Notes under the pieces: generated by a model
Told to the model about the DNA's origin: nothing
The model's database searches: none
Seen by the model: only the letters and a program-made list of their open reading frames with translations
Made by a program: the position numbers and the translations under genes
Assembly: GCA_026874595.1 (NCBI GenBank)
Contig: CM049310.1
Coordinates: 43,899,558 to 43,963,557, forward strand
Source of the DNA: Sipunculus nudus
Lineage: Eukaryota; Annelida; Sipuncula; Golfingiida; Sipunculidae
DNA length: 64,000 bases
Direction of reading: 5' to 3'
In this document: positions 48,701 to 60,700 of the stretch, one piece after another
Position numbering within the stretch: position 1 is the first letter of the stretch
Layout: every line of letters begins with the position of its first letter

Positions 48701-51700
48701 TACATGTTTTTCAATACATTCTCTGTGCACATGCCAGAAATGATGTCAGTATTGCGTAATTGTTTTAAGTTATGGGCCCAAACATAATGCACTTTGTAAA
48801 AAATCAAGAAATATATTTACTCCCTTAACAAGGGGCTTGCTGAAGCTAGAGATTTTTTGTCAGGGATGTAAGATTATTTAATCAAGATTTAATTGAATAC
48901 CCAAAATTAGTTCTGAATTTTTAAAATTTTATAAGTTATTAGTATAAATATAAAATTAGTACCTTAAATTTTGCCCAACTTTGACCATTTCACTTTTGTT
49001 TAATGTGAGCTCTGTTTATATAATTCTCATATCATGCACACACAAGGATTTCAGCTTTTTAGTTTAGAAAGCTGAAAGAAATTGGCCAAAAATTGTAGCT
49101 TTTATTAATGTTTTTATGAGACCATGTCAGACCTTGGCTCTCTCCAGCCACTCTTGAGTCACCTGTATGTTGACCTTGTTGAACTTTCAGCAAATTATGC
49201 ACGCTTGAGGCGAGGCAGATACCGGGCAGCAAGGCAGCTTATGGCCAGCCACAGTTGATCCAGGTGTCCAACACAACTCATCAAGTAGTTTTAACCAACA
49301 ACATAACAATAAATTAATAAATTTTTATTGGTTTTTAATAACAAATTAAAGAAAAATAGAAAAGGAATTTGTTAGTTTATATTAATAGGGAAATAACTTG
49401 CAGTTACTGATGATATAAGAATCTTGTATTGATGGATAGAATGTCACATATTCCAAATAACACCATGCAGTCACCTATGGCATTTTTCAGTTCAATTTTA
49501 ATAATAAAAAAGTAAATCATATTATTCATTACTAATCATTAGGGATCATATGAAGGAAATTAATGATAGACAAAGATGCAGTTGATAATATTAATCTAGA
49601 TTCCTACTGTGTCTAGTGTGTACATTGATGTGAAATTAGTCCAAAATAAATATATCACATTTATTTTTTTTTTAATATAAATAAAAGCCATAAAACCAGG
49701 TACTTATGATCATTATTTAAATGTGTGAATTTTGTACATTCTGGATTCTCAACACCATTGTTTGGTGAAAACTGAATAAATACCAGACATGGTGGGAATA
49801 CTTTGCAATTGTATTTAAATACAATTATGAATATGTACTCCATTATAAAATTTCTTGCATAAAGAATGGGAATTCAGGTAAAAATGAAAGTATATGAGTA
49901 CCAGTGCAAATACTTTCCAAATGTATTCATGAATGCATTCATGAATATATTCTTTAATATTATTTTAATAATCATTCAGTTATATTTCATTTTAAAAATC
50001 ATACGATTCTCTTATTATTTTTAATAAAAATTATATCTGGGACAATATTTGTAATTTTTTTTAATAAATAGTTAAACTCTTATACTATATGTTCTGCTTA
50101 TAAGTTATATGGCCAAGTCAAAATCTGTGTGACAATAGTACTCCATTTGTTAATAAAATAAATGAAATCAATTCTCTTCTCTGTCTCCAAAGGTACTATC
50201 AAAAGCATACATAAGATAAACAACAACAACTCATAATACAGCTTATACTTATTACCACACAAAACCAGCATGTGCCTCATTTCTAAATCATATTTTTTTA
50301 TCATATATAACAGCTGAGCGCCGTGACCCATAGGTCCCTTGTTTTACATTTTAGAGCTGATTATAGAAAAACACTCAGAAGTTTATATCTCAGGAACCAT
50401 TGTGCGGATTTTCACAAAACTTACTATGATCATTGGGACTGATGGTCTATATGTGCTGCACAATTTTGGTGGCGCCACCTGCAATTTCTGATTTTTTAAT
50501 GAAATTTTATCGGATTTTTTCAATTTTGCCCTTTTGTGCAGGATATCTCAAAAGGTATTCAACACAGGAACTTCATTTCTTCAGTGCTATTGCATTATAT
50601 TTACAAAATCTTGGTCAAGTTCAAAGATGGGTGATCTTGACCTACTTTTCAAGGTCACAGAGCTTAGTATAGAAAAAAACTTAGGAGCTTATTTCTCAGG
50701 AAGCATTTGGTGGATTGTTATGAAACATGGTATATACCTCTCCAATTTAAATTTATAATGAAAATCAACTTTTCCTAATATTCTAGTTTCGCAATGCAAT
50801 GCTTACAGATACTGGCCTAATGTTTGGTCTGTGGGCGCATAATGACCACTTACAGATCGAGTTCGCGTTTCATCCCAGTTAACCTATTTTTCACCATATG
50901 ACAGATCCTGAACATAGAAAATTTTATGAAAGACAGAAATTTTCATGAAAAATGCACATATATGGACTTTTTTCACAATGCCTGCAGATACTGGCCTGAT
51001 TTTTGGTGTGTTGCTTGATAATGACCCTTTACAGATCGAGTTTGCATTATGCCCTTGTTGACCTACTTTTGAGCATACAACACTTCCTGAACTTAAAAAA
51101 TTTTACAAAATTTAATAAATTTGCCCCAGGCGGGGGCATTCGTGTCGTTCCGACACATCTAGTCTCCACAAGAATTCATGTGGGTCATAACAGGGACATA
51201 AGAGTGGGGGAAATGGTGAGAAATTATTGCTTTAGTTTCTGAAACAAAAATGTTTATAATTAAAATTGACCTATCCACCACAGCCCAAATGCTCCGCCCT
51301 TTTACCTTATTATTAAAATGAGCCCCCAAAATGCTCCTATACATATGGACTTCCATGCCCATGGTAGCGAGAGCTGATAATAACATAATAATGACATCAC
51401 AAAGGGCGATGGCGCATGAGGTCGTATTGACTGACGTCATCAACTGGTATCACCTGACCATTGTTTACTATATCGCAGTCATATATGAACTTTGTTGGAA
51501 TATATATTGGATTATTTGTCCCATACGAATTATGTGCCAGGTAAGACATTATTATTCACTCGGTAGTCGGAGGAATGGCTCCCGCAACCTATAGCCTAGA
51601 AACTTTTTATACTGTCTCCTTCGTATAATAAAATATCCTGGAAAACATGACGACATGGGTACTGGTAGTATTTACAGACTACACGTGTTCTGTTTGACAG

Positions 51701-54700
51701 AGCTCTGTCAAATTATGCAAAATTTTGTTTTTGTCAGATGATTGACACTTAACAATGTTTAAGGTCACCTGATTGGTTGTTCCTTAGTCCCATGCTTATG
51801 TTTATTCATTGAATGAATATGCAATTAAGGTCGCATAGAGTTCATGGATAGGTCAATTGGCACAATCATATGCTGTGACTTGTTAGCCAGCCAGAGTAGG
51901 TCAGTGTACTCATCCCTCCCCCTGCTTTTAAATTGCTGGGACTCTGTAAACTGAAATTCAGTGTTAACTTTAAGGCAAAGTTCATCCATGGTGTACAATA
52001 TGCAAGTTGTCCAGCTTTTTGAGAGTTGAAGAGTTTGTACAAGTAAATCAGTGCCATGTTTCTTTTGTCAACTTGGCTAAATATCACAAGACTGCTGGCT
52101 GTCTCACAATGACATAATTTCTTATTCCAATCTTTCCTCATTAGGAGTTCAGAATGTTTAGGGTGTGTTATGGGGTGCATATAAAAGCGGACAGAACTGG
52201 GATGCCAGACATGTGCGCCACTGACATGGGATGAATCTGGGATCAGCCCAATATTTCCCCAGAGCAAAATGTGTTCCTAACAGATGTCAAACCATCACTC
52301 TGGCTGAATTCATATCTTGTAAGCTGTTGAAGAGCGGGATTTAAGTATATATATATGGAGATGCTGACAAAGCTGTTTTATTTGTAAAGATGAACAGATA
52401 AAATATCAAGATGTGTGCCGCTAACCCTTGACCAGGTGTAATGGCATTAAACTGTTAATTATATTATTCATTGATTTACCACCTTCATATTTTACTTTTT
52501 GATTTCAGTATATATGATAAGAATGGCCATCTGTGTCCTTTTGACTCTGGGCTGATTGAGAAGAATAAGGAGCTTTTCTTTAGTGGATTTGTGAAGCCAA
52601 TCTACGATGAAAATTCAAGTCCAGAAGGTTTGTATGAAATTATACATCTGTCAATTCTACAAAGTCTATACTGTACCTAGACTTGTTTCCCAAGGAGGGA
52701 TAACTTGTGACAAGGTTTGAAATATTGTAGCTGTGACAACATGACTTAGTAGGCCTGTATACTGATATGGTTAGCCTTACTTGATTTGTGATACTAGCCA
52801 AATCAAGGAATGCATCACAGTTGTCTTACATCATGTTGCATTCATATCCTGGTAAACAACCCCTAATCTGAACATTAAGCTATGAATGATGAATTGACAC
52901 AAAAGAATACATGTGAACTTCCAACCATAACTTTATCTCTGTCTCTTTGGATTTGAGTCATTTCCTGTGTCGTGTACAAGCTGGCTGCACCCAGCACCCA
53001 TGCGAGCCATGCTTGTAATCATGCGGTCAGAAATTCAACACACATGTGGAGGGATTTACCAGTTAAAATGGAATATTTCTCACTCATGTTAGGTGTTGTT
53101 AGAAAGTATACTACAAAAACTAACGATAGGTCTGGATTAGGTTAAGCGAAAATGTACCTGAAGGTCTTGAGGAGTTATCAAAAAATGATAAAAATATTTG
53201 CATCCTCATAGAGCCTTAAAATGCATTCCTCACTGAAGGATGAAATGGCACTCTGACAGCCAGTAAGCTGTTTGTAAAGTGTCTAATGACAGAGGTGCAA
53301 CTTGAAATATTATTTTGACACGTGCCACCTTGGCCAGAATTCATGGAATACACCAGTACTGCAGTCTGGCCAGATGCTTTTATCAGTATTAACCTATTCA
53401 CAAACTGTTGTGTATATTAGAATGTATGTTTGATAATTACATGTCAATAATTTATCAGTAAACAAATTATTTTGTGGTACAAGGGTTCAAAATGTACTAG
53501 GCATATTTCATCTGCTCATGTTCATGATAAGTTCTTTTCACATGAAAGTTGCATGGCATTTGAAATCAAAATATATATCATTTAGGCTTGATGAGTCTTT
53601 TAATAACTCAGATTTGTCATGTGGCATCTATAAAATATATCATGAAAAGATTGAACTTCATTTATTTTGGTATAAGACCATGTATTGGTATTTACTACTT
53701 CGAGAGCTTTACCTTTCCAGGAGGAATTTCTACAAAGCAAATGGGACCAATAAATGAATGGTGGACTGCTGGGTTTGATGGAGGAGAAAATGCTCTCATT
53801 GGTTTTACAACAGGTTTGTCACCATTCACTTATGCAAGTTTACTAATGATATTTGTACCCAATTCATTGATATTCCTAAGTGAAAGATGTGAATTAATAA
53901 CCCTGATTCCATCCACATGCAAAACCTAAGGGCAGTATTATGGATATTTATACAATACCTCAGACATTTTATACAATCTATGCAGTGCAGTCAAGTATCA
54001 AGAAAAGTAACACCCTGAATTAATTAAAAACAACATATAAGTATTATTTTTATCGGGTTAATTTCATCCTAATTAGATAATTGTAAAGTCAAAATTACTT
54101 GCTATGGGCCTATAATCAAAATAAAAGTTCTAATGAAATAAGCAACTTTTGTGGTAAAGTAATTTTGGCTGAGGTTTTCTATTTCAGTTTGGAGAATTAT
54201 TCATACATAACATGTCACAACATGACATATAATATTTGACTTTTTTATAGCAGCGTATCAGTGTACCAGTATATAGTAACAAACATACCATTCTCAAAAT
54301 TTTCAGCTTTCGCTGATTACTACCTGATGGCTCCGAGTGAGGACTACGCTCCCTTCATGGATGCTGTGAAAGAGAAGATCCACCTGAGTAAAACGGTGAT
54401 CGAGTTCTTGTCAAACAATCAGGACTGCACCTACGAGGACCTCCTGAACAAAATCCGCACCACTGTCCCTCCAAGTGGTCTCTCAAACTTCAGTGAAGAT
54501 TCGCTGCTGAGACACGCACAGTGGATTGTTGATCAGGTAAAACATGGTTGCAAAATTCATGACATTCTTAATACTAGAAATCTGTATTCTTATGAAGGCA
54601 AGCCTCCGCCATTCACATATGAGGCCCATATTCCCAGGTTCATTCTTGTATAAGTGACTGTACATTTGTGAATATTCTTTGCTGATGTTCCTGGCTCTGG

Positions 54701-57700
54701 ATCATGTGCTGAAACTACACCAAAATCTAATCAATTCTTTATTTGCCCATTCTCAAAATGCCCTGAACATTTCATGAGATTCTGCTCATGGTTGCATGAG
54801 TTGTGTTGTGAACAAATGCACGCAAAAACACACAAACAGGAATGAATGTATACCCTCCTTGTAAAGGGAATTAAATAAATGACCTTCAAGTTCTCATTGA
54901 TACCCATTAGTCTCTTATCTTGACAAAACTAAATTAAAAAAGAACAAGCTACAGTGAAACCTGTGGGTCTGGCGAAAAGTGATCATAATTCACAGGTGGT
55001 CTTATTAAACAGCTTGTCTTCAAAAGGGTGTCTACTGTAAAATAAAAGGCACAACAAATGGAACCAGTGATTTTGGTTTAAAATCATTTTGACTTCTGAA
55101 CCTATAGCTCTTAGTAATGAGTTTGACAATCTTAGATCGATAAGATTTTGTGATTTATCATACTAATAATCTAGTTATTTAGATAATGTTGGTCTAGAGT
55201 ATATAACATTACCGATTTAAGTGATTTATTAACATGCTTTAAAAGTAAATTAATCGAAAATTACCTCTGATATACAAAACACAGAGAATTAAACATTTTA
55301 TTTTATTTTTGTTTTTGTTCCCAGGTTGAGAGTTATGACGAAGCAGCTGATGAGGATGAGAGCCTGCTCATCACTACCCCATGCATGAGAGCCCTCATCA
55401 AGCTAGCAGGTGTCACACTCGGCAAGAGGTCAGTGTGGTCTTTATGGTGAAGCCTAATACAGATGTACACATTTTCTCATGGACCCAAAGTCTTGAATTA
55501 AAAGTTTTGAATTTTGTAAATGGAATTTAAGAAGTAAAATATCTTCCTTTTATGGTCAGTTGAAATAAAATGCTTTGAATGGTACAGCATGTGCTACATG
55601 CATTTCTGTCATTAAGGAGAAATCATCTACCAGATTCTGTGACCATAGAACACTAGTTCTTTATATTTATTCTGAAACAATACTTATATTGCTCCTTAGC
55701 ATAAGTACTGATTTCAAGCTTATATCCCAGCTGAGCTGCAAGTTAAGAGCTTAATTATGTAGAAACAAGTCTAAGTGTTAAATTATTCCAGGCGAGCTCT
55801 GAGGAAACAAGTCAAAGAAGTGCGAGTTAAGAAGGAGAAGAAGGGACCCACCATGGCCACCACCACGCCGCTGGTCGCCAGTCTGTTTGACAGCATGTTT
55901 CAAGGTCAGATCGATGATAGAGGGGCTGTTGGGAAAAGACAGACTCGGTGCGGGATATGTGAGGTAAGCTATGGCACAGATCAAACGCATGAACAGGAAA
56001 TAAATTTGTTAGGGGTCTTCAGGGCCTATATGACAGATGAGAGTATAATATTTTATGGGACATCTTAAAGATATCTTTGTGGGATTTATTACAGTTATAC
56101 TGCTTCTCAACTGATATACAGGAAAACATTTTTGCTAATATATTGCTAATAATTCTGTCGCCTTTATGTGGGGGTATTAACCTTAGTAAACACTCAAGTT
56201 TGCTCACATGAATCAAAATTTGACAAATGAGAGTAACATTTCCTCATCACCAAGCCTATGTTATTTGTGGTGATCAGGTTTTTTTGCACCAACCAACTGA
56301 TCATCAATTAAAATAGATTATCAGGCCATTTCTGGTATAACCTTCATTTGAGAAATATCAGGAAATTCCCTTATATGGAGGCAATTAAGAGATATCCATT
56401 ACAGTAATTTAATGATTTGTTACATTATTGACTCTTAATTCATGCATATATTAAACTTGAAACCAGCTGGACCCCCAACAAGTTCTAGGAAGTTTCTCTT
56501 TGGTCCACACTTATGCCTTATTGCTGCATATAATTGCAAAATGACATGTCACTAAATACTGAGATAATAACTTGAACCTCAGTCAGTAAGGAATGTTGTA
56601 ACTGGAAATCTGCATCCTAAGGAATGCAAGCCACCACCATGTAGGAGGGTCCCTATTGTGAGCTGCTTGCCAAACTGTGTTTGCTTTCACTTATGTTTGA
56701 CCCATATTTCTTGGTTCATTTACACATCAGTAGCTGAGCATTTGTGAATATTCCTTGATGTTCCTGAATCCTGATAATTTTCCAGATCCATACCACCAGA
56801 TTGATTCTTCATAAGCCCATTCCTGATATGCCTTGAAAATGTCATGATATTCCGTTCATGATTGTGTGAGTTATATAGTGAACGAAAACACACACGCACA
56901 AGAACAAGGATGAACGCATTCCCTCCTGTCAGAGGCAGTTAATATGTTGTCACTTATTCTTCAGGTGTGTCAGCAGCCTGACTGTGGGAAGTGTGCTTCG
57001 TGTAAGAACATGGTCAAGTTTGGAGGAACAGGGACATCAAAACAAGCTTGTATACACAGAAGGTGGGGAAATTTTCTACATGGTCAGTTCTGTTTTGAGC
57101 TCTGACTCATGCCTGAGATAGTTTGTACAGAATAATATTTCATGACACAGACATTCAAAATAAATAATTGAGTACTGGGGACTTGTTATTTTAGTGGATA
57201 CCCCAGAAGTAGTCTTTGTAAAAGAGTTTCATAAAATCTCAGTAACAGAGCCACCTTTGGGACCAGCTTAATTGTAATTGTTCTAGCAGGATGGTTTTGT
57301 TAACAAGATTTTTATATGCCCATCATATGACAGGAGTTTTATTGTATACCCACTGTCCGTCCATTAGCTTTTAGTGTCACCACAAAAACTTACTGGGGTT
57401 TTCACAAAACTCAACATAAAAACTTAAAAGTAGATTATCTTGTCCTAGTTTGCAGTGCTCTTGTTTTATGATTATTTACATTTTTCTGGAACCAAAAAAG
57501 GTCACCTTAACACATGTGATCATCAAAGTGGAGTGCTCACGTTATATAAACTGAACACAGTCTAAGTTTTTCTCTCTTCTGTAAATATTGTCTGGATTTA
57601 CAGGGGCTAGTAACTTTTAATTTGTGGATGACTGTTGATTTGTAGATGCCCAAATATGGCAGTCAAAGCTGCAGAAGAAGACGACAACATGGATGACATG

Positions 57701-60700
57701 GATGATGACCTGGTCAAGGACAAAGAAAAGGAGGTCAAGGTCATGGACCACAAGGAAAAGAAGCTGAGGGGCAAAAAGGAAAAGGTCAGTGTAACCTGAA
57801 ACATCCTCAGAATGATGTCATGTCTCTCAAGAGAGATTTTTTTGCCAATAAAGATAAAGACATGTACAGTGTTTGTTGTGCAGAATTCATGTAATTTCTC
57901 TCCTTTTTTAATAATGATTTTTAGGAAAATCTGTAGACGGGGGGAGGGGGGGGGGGGTGTTAATTGGTGAAATTTATTTATTCTACAGGGTCTGTACACC
58001 CTAAAATGAATAAATTTGTTGTAAGTTATTCACAAAATTGTTTACAAAATACAAAAAAAGCCAAGCTGATTTAAAAGTTATGTTATCAGTGTTCTCATTT
58101 CAGTAAAAATTTAATATGAGACAGCATAAGCAGCTGCCATAAAAAAAAACAGAACTTCACTTAAATGAGTGAGAAAACTTAAGTGAAGTTGTATTACCTG
58201 CCACATGGACCATTTTGGAATCTGTAAAATTTTGTGCAAAAATCTCCTAACTTTCTTAGAAGATCCTAAGAATGTAATGGCAAAGTCATTATATTTTTGT
58301 ATCTCCTTGCAGTAATGAATTTTACATATATTATCTTTCTCTGCATCCTTAAGAATATCTCAAAGCAGCCCTTTAAACTGAATCATATGCATAATACTTG
58401 TAGGATTTACAAAAGGAATATGTACTTTATATATATGATGCACTTCAATATTAATGCAATTGATACAGAAGAAGTTTTTTACCTTTGTTATATGTGGTCA
58501 GATACTACATGTTTTCATTGTACTGACATCTCATTTTCCATCATACAGACCAGACTGAAGTGGATCGGCTCTGCCATTAAAACTGAGAGTAAGAATAAAT
58601 ACTACGAGGCAGTACAAATGGATGAAGATACTGTGAGTGTAGTAAATTTAATTAGTCACTTTCATTATTATGATCTGTCAGTTACTCGAAAATATGTAGC
58701 GAAGTACAACCAATGTTTTTATTTTGTACAAGGGAGGCGTGTATGAATGACTAAGTGACTGAGGGGAGAGGTAGGTGTGATATGAAAAAGAGTGTTTTGG
58801 GGTGATATCTTATGGTCAAATGTCCTGTGTTAAAGAGTATTTGTTTGCACATTGCACTCATAGGGACAGAATGCATTTAAAAAAAAGTAATAAAAGTATT
58901 ACTTTCAACAAGATTTACTGTTTAATCATGCTTCTTGATTTATATATTATTAATTGATTTTTATTTGGGCATTATTTCATTAATCCACAAAACAGACACT
59001 GTCCATTTTCACCTGACATATTTTAACAGTCACTAAAAGCCTGTTTATAATGTTAAGATTTATTAAACATGTAATAATCATTCTCAGGTCAGCATCGGTG
59101 ACTATGTGTCAGTGAAGCCAGATGACCCAAGTGTTCCACTGTATATTGCTAGACTCATGTACATGTGGGAGACTCCATCTGGAGAAAAAATGTTCCACGC
59201 TGACTGGTTCAGGTAATTATTTAATTTCCTGCATTATCAGATACTGTGTAAATTGGATCTCCACCTGTTTTATTTATGGTTTCAAATACAAGCTCTGGTG
59301 ACACGGTTTTAAGATAATGATTTGGATACGATTAGTCAGTATATTACTTAAGATTTTAAATGTTCTGGTGGAAAATTGGCAAACTTGGATCCTTCAGACA
59401 CAGAAACATTTAATGTAATTACATTTAAGAAATAATATTTATTGCTTCTTCATATTTTTTTTTGTTTTATGTAAGTTTCAACTTTGAAATTGAATATATT
59501 ACATTAGATTAAACTGACTGATGGCGCCTCATTTCTGTTTCAGTCGAGGTGGTGAGACTTGTCTTGGTGAAACTGCTGATCCTCTTGAATTATTTCTGGT
59601 CGATGAATGTCAAGACACGCAGCTGGCTTACATTGTGTCAAAGGTCAAAGTCATCCATCACCAGCCAGATCCCAACTGGAGCATGCTTGGAGGCCTAGCA
59701 GATTTTGAGTCATACAGGGCTGTTAAAGAAGACGATGGGCTGACGTTCTTCTACCAGAAATGGTACGACCCAGAAATGGCTCGCTTTGAGGATCCACCAA
59801 AAGACGAGAGCTGTGACTCGGATCAAAAGCATAAATTCTGCCAGAGTTGTCTGAGACAAAGGAAAAAGTAAGTAAAGTTATGGTGAAGCGACATCACTGT
59901 TTTATGTTCGGTTACATGTCCTTTTGTCTGTTACAATTCATGGTATTACAAATAGTCTGCTTCATGTTCTACTCAATATTTTTAAAATGTATTACTAACT
60001 TTAAGCTTATGTCCGTATACAGTATCTGAAATAGATATATGCCCATTTCATCCCCTGTAAAATTTACTGTCTGCTAGAATTCATATTCACCAAGTTCTCT
60101 GAAAATTTTTTGCAACTTTCAGCAGTAAGCCATATTTGACTTTGTGCATTTGTGCAAAAGTAGGTGTATTGATATTTGAATACATGCTAATAACTTGGTT
60201 GGATTCCATGTCACCAGAGCCTGAACAGTTGAAACTTGGTGTCATGTTTGATGGTTTCTCAAGGCTTTGCATTTGTTTTCTGTGAACAAAAAATATTTAA
60301 AATGATTGCAGAAATTATATTTTAAAAAACATGCAATTAAACATTTGGCAAAGAAACAATTGAATTATTCACACACCAACCAAAACTTTTGATCATTTTA
60401 GGGAGAAGTGGTTATTACCTACATTAGGAAGTAAGGCTGAGAGTGGGGATGCCTCCAGGGTCAGTTACGAGAATGTAACATGGAAGGGAGAGGAGTATAA
60501 AGTTGGGGATTGTGTCTACATCCTCCCTGATACCTACGACTTCAGTGTCAAGCCGGCACCGGTTAAAAAACCAAAGGCAGAGAAGAGAGATTTGGTAAAC
60601 ATTACACAATGAATAGTTTATTTTTGTATAATATAATGTTAATGCTTTATCTATAATTGAGTAGAAACACATGGATGTAAATGTTATGATAGAAAGATTT

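Larger units (their letters stand above)
47500..50770. repeat. Second-level repeat inside element B, itself interrupted
   Basis: AGCCCTCAGCTCATAGGCTGATGGGC..., (CCGT)n and GGATATCTC(T/A)AAA(A)GG...GGTCAAGTTTGAAGATGGGTGACCTTGACCTA (47500-47720) resumes as a related unit at 50345-50770. Between them lie younger inserts. Confidence 0.6.
47046..51162. mobile_element. Helitron-like element B, with nested insertions
   Basis: TGCCCCCGCC (47049-47058) is exactly inverted at 51129-51138. The end has a hairpin GTGTCGTTCCGACAC (51142-51156) and then ATCTAG. The core is a tandem repeat of about 180 bp (GCAATGCCTGCAGATATTGG at 47141 and 47321; similar at 50791 and 50975). The middle 3.3 kb is foreign: other repeat families inserted into it. 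No transposase or helicase ORF. Confidence 0.65.

Noticed and set aside
53518-53757. 79-residue plus-strand ORF overlapping DNMT1 exon 11
   Set aside because: Shadow frame; the exon 11 frame with GPINEWW is conserved.
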